5,578 nt of DNA from JBFHNV01 sp965365655. GTDB lineage: Bacteria > Pseudomonadota > Gammaproteobacteria > HK1. The translations under genes and the position numbers were made by a program. The stretch is taken from assembly GCA_965365655.1 (NCBI GenBank), contig CBDUCN010000333.1, positions 1 to 5,578 on the forward strand. Reading direction: 5' to 3'. Of this stretch, positions 1 through 4,671 are shown piece by piece. Positions within the stretch are counted from its first letter, which is position 1. Every line of letters starts with the position of its first letter. The notes under the pieces were generated by a model. The model saw only the letters and a program-made list of their open reading frames with translations. It ran no database searches and was not told where the DNA came from.

Positions 1-324
1 CGCGTCGGCGGCCTCGGTGGCCATCGGCTTCTCGGTGAGCACGTGCTTGCCGGCCTGCGCGGCGGCGATGGCCTGCTCCGCGTGCAGCTTGTCCGGGGTC
101 GCGACGAGCACCGCGTCCAGCGCCGGATCGGCCAGCAGCGCGTCGAGGTCGGTGAAGGCCGGCTGCGGGGCCCGCGCGCCGAAGCGTGCCGCGGTGTCGC
201 GGGCGCGGTCCGGATCGCGGCTGAGCACGCTCCACAGGCAGGCGTCGCGCTGCGCGGCCAGCGCCGGCAGCAGCTCGTTCTCGGCGATGCGGCCGGTGCC
301 GAGCAGGGCGATGTTCAGGGGCAT
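1..324 (-). CDS. Gfo/Idh/MocA family oxidoreductase, N-terminal part (runs off left edge)
   Basis: Only the first 108 codons are visible; the gene continues past the left edge. The N-terminus reads MPLNIALLGTGRIAENELLP and contains the Rossmann dinucleotide motif G9-x-G11-x-x-A14. It is followed by a DLDALLADPALDAVLVATP stretch (about 59-77), the segment after strand 4 of the fold, and by the HVLTEKP motif (94-100), whose Lys-Pro is the family hallmark and whose Lys lies at the nicotinamide/substrate site. This N-terminal domain binds NAD(P). The C-terminal substrate domain is absent, so the substrate (often a sugar, inositol or biliverdin-like compound in this family) cannot be named. The ATG at 324-322 is chosen because it lies just before the first beta strand and has GGAA six bases upstream (334-331). 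The gene is divergent from the hydrolase at 535. Family assignment is secure; function is not. Confidence 0.9.
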   Translation of the reverse strand, partial: MPLNIALLGTGRIAENELLPALAAQRDACLWSVLSRDPDRARDTAARFGARAPQPAFTDLDALLADPALDAVLVATPDKLHAEQAIAAAQAGKHVLTEKPMATEAADA

Positions 325-355
325 CAGGGCTTCCACGGTGGCGGTGTACGTCGCG

Positions 356-385
356 ATGGTAGCCAGTCGCCGGCACGCGGGTCAG
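356..385 (-). promoter_or_regulatory. Candidate sigma70-type promoter for the oxidoreductase gene
   Basis: On the minus strand, CTGACC (385-380) resembles a -35 box and TACCAT (361-356) a -10 box, each matching four of six consensus bases with an 18-bp spacer. Transcription would start near 349, giving a leader of about 25 bases before the ATG at 324, which fits the ribosome site there. This is pattern matching in a GC-rich spacer and could be chance. Confidence 0.3.
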
Positions 386-448
386 AAAAGCTGTCGCCCG
401 CCGGCCGGCTGCAGGGTCGATGGCGCCCGTGGGCGAGCGTCCGAGCGC

Positions 449-475
449 GCCCGCGGTGCGCGCGCCGCCGCGGGC
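449..475. repeat. 8-bp inverted repeat in divergent spacer
   Basis: GCCCGCGG (449-456) and CCGCGGGC (468-475) are exact inverse complements separated by 11 bases. In RNA this would be a GC-only stem. It may be an operator half-site pair or an incidental product of high GC content; no T-tract follows, so it is not a good intrinsic terminator. Confidence 0.4.
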
Positions 476-483
476 GGGCAAAA

Positions 484-505
484 TCGCGCCCGACGTCGGG
501 CGCGA
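484..505. promoter_or_regulatory. Perfect 22-bp palindrome upstream of the hydrolase gene
   Basis: The 11-base half site TCGCGCCCGAC (484-494) is followed directly by its exact inverse complement (495-505), with no spacer and no mismatch. An AAAA run (480-483), unusual in this GC-rich spacer, abuts it. It lies 29 bases before the hydrolase GTG and about 120 bases from the oxidoreductase promoter candidate. Its size and symmetry suit a dimeric repressor operator, for example of the TetR or GntR type. With no loop bases it would be a poor RNA hairpin. That the symmetry exists is certain; the regulatory role is inferred. Confidence 0.4.
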
Positions 506-534
506 GCGGCGCCCCGACCTGCACCGCGGCAGAC

Positions 535-1293
535 GTGACCGGCACACCTTCCACGACCCGCGCGCCCCGGCGCGCCAGCCTGCGCCGCGCGCTGCCGTGC
601 GCCGCGGTGCTGGCGCTCGCGGTGCTGGACTGCGCCGCCGCCGGAGCGCGCACGGTCGTGCTGCTGCACGGCCTGAACCGCACCAGCGCGTCCATGCAGG
701 CGCTGTCCGACGCGCTGGCGGGGGAGGGACGGCGCGTCGTGAACCTGGACTACCCGTCCGGACGCTTCCCGGTCGCCGAGCTGGCCGAGCGCGTGCACGC
801 TCGGGTCGCCGCCTGCTGCGCGCGGGCGGCGGCGCACGGCGGCATCGACTTCGTCACGCACTCCCTCGGCGGCATCGTCGTGCGCGCGCTGCGCGCGCGG
901 CACCCGGAGCTGGCCATCCGCCGCGTGGTGATGCTCGCGCCGCCGAACCGCGGCAGCGAGATCGCGGACGTGCTGCGCGACGCGCCGCTGTACCGCCTCG
1001 TGACCGGCCCCGCCGGCCAGGAGCTGGGCACGGGGGTGGACAGCGTGCCGAACACGCTCGGCGCGGTGGACTTCGAGCTCGGGGTGATCGCGGGCCGGTG
1101 CAGCCTCAACCCGCTCTACTCGTGGCTGATCCCCGGCGACGACGACGGCACCGTCGCGGTGGCGCGCACCCGGGTGGCCGGCATGCGCGACTTCATCGTG
1201 ATCGACGCGAGCCACACCTTCGTGATGTTCCGCGAGGAGGCGATCCGCCAGGCGCTGGCGTTCCTGCGCGACGGCCGCTTCCTGCGCCCCTGA
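535..1293 (+). CDS. Exported alpha/beta hydrolase (lipase-like)
   Basis: The predicted 252-residue protein is a putative serine esterase or lipase acting outside the cytoplasm. A signal peptide is apparent: an Arg-rich start (9-18), a hydrophobic core (about 23-36) and a likely SPase I site near AAAGA|R (38/39); Cys33 lacks a proper lipobox. The alpha/beta-hydrolase features are VVLLHGLN (41-48, oxyanion region), the nucleophile elbow THSLGG with Ser110, APPNRGS (135-141, common in lipases of this type), an acidic loop PGDDDGTV (200-207) holding the probable catalytic Asp, and His227 in DASHTF. The triad is thus complete. The GTG at 535 is the only ATG or GTG in frame from the end of the neighbouring gene to the hydrolase domain, but it has no clear ribosome site. 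The longer open frame back to 43 overlaps the divergent oxidoreductase and lacks family-like sequence. The natural substrate is unknown. Confidence 0.85.
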   Translation: MTGTPSTTRAPRRASLRRALPCAAVLALAVLDCAAAGARTVVLLHGLNRTSASMQALSDALAGEGRRVVNLDYPSGRFPVAELAERVHARVAACCARAAAHGGIDFVTHSLGGIVVRALRARHPELAIRRVVMLAPPNRGSEIADVLRDAPLYRLVTGPAGQELGTGVDSVPNTLGAVDFELGVIAGRCSLNPLYSWLIPGDDDGTVAVARTRVAGMRDFIVIDASHTFVMFREEAIRQALAFLRDGRFLRP

Positions 1294-1321
1294 ACAGCTG
1301 CTCCGAATGGTTGATGTCCCA

Positions 1322-1341
1322 GGGTCATGCCGGGGTCATGC
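1322..1341 (+). promoter_or_regulatory. Two GGGTCATGC direct repeats spaced by 11 bp
   Basis: GGGTCATGC occurs at 1322-1330 and again at 1333-1341, start-to-start 11 bp, one DNA turn. Direct repeats with this spacing, including a GTCAT core, are typical of binding sites for OmpR/PhoB-family response regulators. The pair lies 87-106 bases upstream of the cytochrome b561 start. A weak -10-like TAACAT is at 1394-1399, but no convincing -35 box is present, which would fit an activated promoter. The regulator is unknown, and chance duplication is possible. Confidence 0.3.
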
Positions 1342-1427
1342 ACGGCGGTTCAGACGCGACGCACGCCCGCCGCGGCCCGGTTTCCGACCCGGGTAACATC
1401 CGGCGAGGTCTGCTCGCACGGGATCCG

Positions 1428-1970
1428 ATGCCCCTTCGCAACACCCCCGCCGCCTACGGCGTGCTCACCCGTGTCCTGCACTGGGCCGTGGCGCTGCTCA
1501 TCATCGCGCTCGTCGCGCTGGGCTGGTGGATGGTGGGGCTGTCGTACTACGACCGCTGGTACCACGACGCCCTCGAGACCCACAAGGCGCTCGGCATGAT
1601 CGCGCTCGTGCTGGGCGCGCTGAAGGCGGGCTGGTACCTGGGCAACCCCCGGGTCGGCTTCGCCGGCGCGCTCGCACCGTGGGAGCGCGCCGCGGCGCGC
1701 ACGGTGCACTGGCTGTTCCTCGCGCTGATGGTGCTGATCCCGCTCACCGGCTACCTGATCTCGACCTCCGCGGGCGACGGCATCTCGATGTTCGGACTCT
1801 TCGAGGTGCCGGCGCTGGTCGCGGAGGACGAGCGGCTGCGCGACGCGGCCATCGAGGTGCATTACTACGCCGCGTACGGGGCCGCCGCGCTGGCGCTGGT
1901 GCACGCCGGCGCGGCGCTCAAGCATCAGTTCGTGGATCGCGACGGCACGCTGCGCCGGATGCTGTGGTGA
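1428..1970 (+). CDS. cybB: Cytochrome b561 (CybB/YceJ-type di-heme membrane protein)
   Basis: The 180-residue inner-membrane protein matches the bacterial cytochrome b561 family in length and pattern. Four membrane helices are visible at about 12-38, 50-71, 92-112 and 142-163. The conserved histidines expected to hold two b hemes are His18 (VLHW), His52 (THKALG), His145 (EVHYY) and His159 (LVHAG); His94 (TVHW) and His165 (LKHQF) are also family-typical. The end, RDGTLRRMLW, resembles the end of E. coli CybB as I recall it. Members exchange electrons with ubiquinone; the E. coli protein has been reported as a superoxide:quinone oxidoreductase. The ATG at 1428 directly precedes the conserved YGVLTRVLHW block; a short GGGA lies four bases upstream, a weak site. 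In-frame upstream ATGs (for example 1338) would add an unconserved tail. The gene converges on yceI. The family is certain; the symbol is by similarity. Confidence 0.92.
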   Translation: MPLRNTPAAYGVLTRVLHWAVALLIIALVALGWWMVGLSYYDRWYHDALETHKALGMIALVLGALKAGWYLGNPRVGFAGALAPWERAAARTVHWLFLALMVLIPLTGYLISTSAGDGISMFGLFEVPALVAEDERLRDAAIEVHYYAAYGAAALALVHAGAALKHQFVDRDGTLRRMLW

Positions 1971-1995
1971 TCGTGGCACCGCAGGCGCGAACGAA

Positions 1996-2017
1996 CACGG
2001 GGCCCGAAGGCCCCGTG
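1996..2017. terminator. Shared hairpin between convergent b561 and yceI genes
   Basis: CACGGGGCC (1996-2004) pairs exactly with GGCCCCGTG (2009-2017) around a four-base loop. Read on the minus strand, the loop is C(UUCG)G, the extra-stable tetraloop, and it is followed by TTCGTTCG, a modestly T-rich tail; on the plus strand the loop is CGAA and no T-tract follows. The hairpin lies 25 bases past the b561 stop and 26 bases past the yceI stop. It therefore looks best as the yceI terminator, possibly acting as a barrier for both transcripts. Confidence 0.65.
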
Positions 2018-2043
2018 CGCGATGCAGGACTCGGGCGCGCGGG

Positions 2044-2625
2044 CTACTTCTTGCGAATACCCTCGATGCCCAGCTCCAGCTCCACCGTCCAGCCCTTGGG
2101 CCCGAGGTTGTACTCGTTGCCGAAGTCGCGGCGGTCCAGCGCGTAGGTGCCGATGAAGCCGGCACGATAGCCGCCCCACGGGTCCTTGCCTTCGCCGAGC
2201 TTGGTCACCTTGATCGCGATCGGCTTCGTCACACCCATCAGCGTGAGCTCGCCCTCCATCGTCCCTTCCTCGGCGGTGCCGCTGTACCCGGTCGCCTCGA
2301 AGGTCGCGGTGGGGTACTTCTGCACGTTCAGGAAGTCCTCGTTGCGCAGGTGCTTGTCGCGCTCGGCGTGGTTGCTGTCGACGCTGGCCGTGTCGATGGT
2401 CACGGAGATACGGCTCGCCTCGGGCTTCGCCGGGTCGTGGCTGAACTCGCCGCTCAGCGTGTTGAACCGCCCGTAGAGCCAGCTGTAGCCGAGGTGCTGC
2501 ACGCGGAACTCGACGAAGGAGTGGGTCGGGTCGATGGCGTACTCGGCTGCGTGCGCGAGCGGCGCGACGACGGTCAGCGCGGCCGCCGCGACCCACCGGG
2601 TCATCGTGTTGCGAATGGACAACAT
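2044..2625 (-). CDS. yceI: YceI family periplasmic protein
   Basis: The 193-residue precursor matches the length of E. coli YceI. A signal peptide with a hydrophobic AAAALTVVAPL core should be cut after AHA26, giving a mature start AEYAIDPTHSFVEF, the classic YceI opening. Other family segments are HLGYSWLYGRFNTLSGEF (44-61), HLRNEDFLNVQKYPTATF, GELTLMGVTKPI and a closing ELELGIEGIRKK. The family is a lipocalin-like beta barrel that binds polyisoprenoids such as ubiquinone chains; stress and high-pH induction is reported for E. coli. The start at 2625 has an AGGGAG site five bases upstream; extending to 2763 adds a non-conserved Arg-rich stretch ahead of the signal peptide. It lies 156 bp downstream of moaB on the same strand. 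I found no clear promoter in that gap, so it could be read from moaB or from a promoter I cannot recognise. It ends facing the b561 gene. Confidence 0.93.
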   Translation of the reverse strand: MLSIRNTMTRWVAAAALTVVAPLAHAAEYAIDPTHSFVEFRVQHLGYSWLYGRFNTLSGEFSHDPAKPEASRISVTIDTASVDSNHAERDKHLRNEDFLNVQKYPTATFEATGYSGTAEEGTMEGELTLMGVTKPIAIKVTKLGEGKDPWGGYRAGFIGTYALDRRDFGNEYNLGPKGWTVELELGIEGIRKK

Positions 2626-2630
2626 GCGTT

Positions 2631-2636
2631 CTCCCT
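2631..2636 (-). promoter_or_regulatory. Ribosome binding site of yceI
   Basis: AGGGAG on the minus strand, five bases before the ATG at 2625. It is one of the strongest such sites in the window and settles the yceI start against the longer open frame. Confidence 0.7.
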
Positions 2637-2781
2637 GGTTGCTGATGGGGAAGGTTCGGGGATCGGGAAGCGCGCGCAGACCGCTACGTGCGGCAACGTT
2701 CGCAGCGCGCGATGCTACACGCGCGCAGGAACGCGGGCGGTAACGGAATCGTAATACGCACACCGGCGGTGCCGGCGCCCG

Positions 2782-3306
2782 TCAGCGCTCGCGCAGGCGC
2801 GGCATCAGCTCCACGAGGTTGCAGGGGCGGGTGCGGTAGTCGAGCTGCGCGCTGATGATCTGGTCCCACGCGTCGCGGCACGCGCCGGACGAGCCGGGCA
2901 GGCAGAACAGGTAGCTGCCGTTGGCCACGCCCGCGAGCGCGCGGGACTGGATCGTCGATGTCTTGATGCCCTGGTACGACAGCATGCGGAAGACCTCGCC
3001 GAAACCGGGAATGATCTTGTCCAGCAGCGGCTCGACGGCCTCCGGCGTCCCGTCGCGCCCGGTGACGCCGGTGCCGCCGGTGGTCAGCACGACGTTCACC
3101 GCGTCGTCGGCGATCCACCGCGAGACCTCGGCGCGGATCGCGTACACGTCGTCCTTCACGATGCGCCGGTCCGCGAGCCGGTGGCCGGCCCCGGTGAGGC
3201 GCGCGATCAGCAGCGCGCCGGACTTGTCCTCGGCCTCGCCGCGGGTGTCCGACACGGTGAGCACCGCGATGTCCAGGGGGATGAACTCGCGAGAGGTATC
3301 GCTCAT
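2782..3306 (-). CDS. moaB: MoaB, molybdenum cofactor biosynthesis protein (probable molybdopterin adenylyltransferase)
   Basis: The 174-residue cytoplasmic protein has the MogA/MoaB (MoCF_biosynth) fold: DIAVLTVSDTR (12-22), the pterin-binding TTGGTG (75-80), GFGEVFRMLS (101-110), the loop SRALAGVANG (121-130), LPGSSGACRDAW (136-147) and the MoaB-typical YRTRPCN near the end. MogA-type enzymes transfer AMP from ATP to molybdopterin before metal insertion. From memory, the two MogA aspartates needed for catalysis (Asp49 and Asp82) align with Asp52 (in KDD) and Asp85 (in GRD) here. E. coli MoaB has Glu/Asn at the first site and is not known to be needed for Moco. This protein may therefore be the active adenylyltransferase. 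The ATG overlaps the DUF3422 stop as ATGA, with GAGGT (3319-3315) eight bases upstream. It is the last clear gene of the moeA operon. Confidence 0.93.
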   Translation of the reverse strand: MSDTSREFIPLDIAVLTVSDTRGEAEDKSGALLIARLTGAGHRLADRRIVKDDVYAIRAEVSRWIADDAVNVVLTTGGTGVTGRDGTPEAVEPLLDKIIPGFGEVFRMLSYQGIKTSTIQSRALAGVANGSYLFCLPGSSGACRDAWDQIISAQLDYRTRPCNLVELMPRLRER

Positions 3307-4598
3307 GGGTCCTGACCTCGATCGTCTTCGGATTCGATGCGCCGCCGGAAGCGGCGCACGCCGCTCCAGATGAGCAGCGCCACTACGGGCACCGCCAGCC
3401 CGGTGAGCACCGTTTCGTTCACGGCGATGCCCGCCGCCGCCGCGCCCTTGCCGAGGTAGCTGACCAGCCCCACGACGTAGTACGTGATGGCGGCGACGGA
3501 GAGCCCTTCCACCGTCTGCTGCAGCCTGAGCTGCAGCCGGGCGCGGCGCTCCATGGACAGCAGCAGGTCGCGATTCTGCGACTCGATCGCGAGCTCCACG
3601 CGGGTGCGCAGCAGCTCCGCGGTGCGCGCGATGCGCCCCGACAGCGTGTCCTGGCGCGCGCGGGTGGCCTCGCAGGTGCGCATCGCGGGCGACAGGCGGC
3701 GATCCATGAAGCCGCCGATGGTGGGCAGATCCCCCAGCCGGCTCTCGGCGAGGCGCTGCAGTCGCTCGTGCACGATGTCGAAGTAGGCGCGGCTCGCGCT
3801 GAAGCGGTACGCGGTGTCGGACGCGATCTCCTCCGACTCCGCGGACAGCTTCATCAGGTTCGCGAGGGTCGCCTGCTCGGCGTCCAGGTCCTCGAGGATC
3901 TCGAGCCGCTCCGTGACCTTCGCGAGCCGCGACTCCACGGCCGCGATGCGCGGCGCCGCGGCCTGCGCGACCGGCAGCCCCAGCAGCGCCATCGTGCGGT
4001 AGGTCTCGATCTCGAGCAGGCGCTGCAGCCGCCGGCCGAGCTGTCGCGCGTTGCCGGAGCGGTCGTGCAGCAGCAGCCGGGTCATGCCGTCGGCGTCGGG
4101 GTGGAAGTCGGTCCACACCTGGGTGTCGCCGTCGCCGAGGCCCGCGGCGCACACGCTCAGCGGGTCGAAGCAGGCCGCCAGCGTGGCGGGCGACGGCGTC
4201 GGGTCGGCGGCGCCCAGCACCGCGGCGCGCACGGCGACCAGGAGCTGCCCCGGCAGCGAGTCCAGCCACGGTGCGCGCAGCTCGTCGCCGGCACGACCTG
4301 CGAACGGCTCGCCCGCGCTGCCGTGGCGCCACACCGTCCAGGTCGTGAACTCGGCGTGGCGCTCCCACTTCAGGCCCGTATCGCCCAGCGTCGTCGTGAA
4401 GTGGATGACGTCCGCCGCGGGTGCGTCGACGCCGTGCTCGCGGCACAGCTCGGCGAGCCGCGCGTGCTCGGCCCCGTCGGGCTCGTGCTCGTCGCGCAGC
4501 AACGCGAGGTGCAGCAGCCGCACCGGCGCGTCGAGGGCGATGAACGGGCGCGCGTGCAGCTCGCGGGCGAGACGGTCGCGTTGCGGGTGTGATCGCAC
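3303..4598 (-). CDS. DUF3422 family membrane-anchored protein
   Basis: The 431-residue protein belongs to the uncharacterised DUF3422 family, seen in the opening HPQRDRLARELHARPF (4-19) and the strongly conserved stretch around RTRVELAIESQNRDLL (331-346) and RLQLRLQQTVEGLS (354-367). An N-terminal soluble region (1-200) is mixed alpha/beta. Two charged helical segments, likely coiled coil, follow at about 215-260 and 310-362. Two membrane helices lie at about 364-383 and 397-413, joined by a short Gly/Ala loop (LGKGAAAAGIA), and a basic tail RRFRRR suggests a cytoplasmic C-terminus, hence also a cytoplasmic N-terminus. No signal peptide or enzyme motif is visible. The GTG start at 4598 is backed by AGGGAG eight bases upstream. 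It lies 73 bp after moeA and overlaps moaB by four bases, tying it to molybdenum cofactor synthesis by context only. Its function is unknown. Confidence 0.9.
   Translation of the reverse strand: MRSHPQRDRLARELHARPFIALDAPVRLLHLALLRDEHEPDGAEHARLAELCREHGVDAPAADVIHFTTTLGDTGLKWERHAEFTTWTVWRHGSAGEPFAGRAGDELRAPWLDSLPGQLLVAVRAAVLGAADPTPSPATLAACFDPLSVCAAGLGDGDTQVWTDFHPDADGMTRLLLHDRSGNARQLGRRLQRLLEIETYRTMALLGLPVAQAAAPRIAAVESRLAKVTERLEILEDLDAEQATLANLMKLSAESEEIASDTAYRFSASRAYFDIVHERLQRLAESRLGDLPTIGGFMDRRLSPAMRTCEATRARQDTLSGRIARTAELLRTRVELAIESQNRDLLLSMERRARLQLRLQQTVEGLSVAAITYYVVGLVSYLGKGAAAAGIAVNETVLTGLAVPVVALLIWSGVRRFRRRIESEDDRGQDP
3315..3319 (-). promoter_or_regulatory. Ribosome binding site of moaB inside DUF3422 gene end
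   Basis: GAGGT on the minus strand, eight bases before the moaB ATG, lies within the last codons of the DUF3422 gene. Together with the ATGA stop/start overlap it suggests that moaB is translated by coupling to the upstream gene. Confidence 0.6.
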
Positions 4599-4606
4599 GA
4601 TCGGAG

Positions 4607-4612
4607 CTCCCT
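4607..4612 (-). promoter_or_regulatory. Ribosome binding site of the DUF3422 gene
   Basis: AGGGAG on the minus strand, eight bases before a GTG. It supports the GTG at 4598 as the start; the family's conserved N-terminal HPQR motif begins three codons later. Confidence 0.6.
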
Positions 4613-4671
4613 GGCGGTCGTGGCCGCGGCTCAGCCGGGGCGCACCGGCGGCGGATTGCAGGGGACGGTGT

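Noticed and set aside
43..1293. Hydrolase reading frame open from an ATG at 43 (416 residues)
   Set aside because: The first 160 or so residues are Arg/Ala/Gly-rich, lie antisense to the clear oxidoreductase gene and would put a signal peptide in the middle of the protein.
1376..1393. Stem CCCGG/CCGGG between the hydrolase and b561 genes
   Set aside because: Five base pairs with an 8-base loop and no T-tract is too weak for a terminator, and such stems are common at this GC content.
420..1970. One long frame joining the hydrolase region to cytochrome b561 (516 residues)
   Set aside because: The part before 1428 is an Arg/Ala-rich shadow of the hydrolase in another frame; stops are rare by chance in such GC-rich DNA. 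The b561 domain begins normally at 1428.
2626..2763. Longer YceI start at 2763
   Set aside because: It would place an Arg-rich unconserved stretch ahead of a typical signal peptide; the start at 2625 has a strong ribosome site.
2762..2778. Possible terminator hairpin after moaB
   Set aside because: Only 4-5 bp stems (such as CCGGC/GCCGG) with competing pairings and no T-tract; not enough to call termination between moaB and yceI.
2782..4446. Apparent fusion of an upstream domain to MoaB (554 residues)
   Set aside because: The upstream part is the out-of-frame shadow of the DUF3422 gene. MoaB has its own start, ribosome site and normal length.
3768..4592. 274-residue plus-strand frame opposite the DUF3422 gene
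   Set aside because: Composition is that of an antisense shadow (Arg, Val, Gln, His rich) with no recognisable domain.
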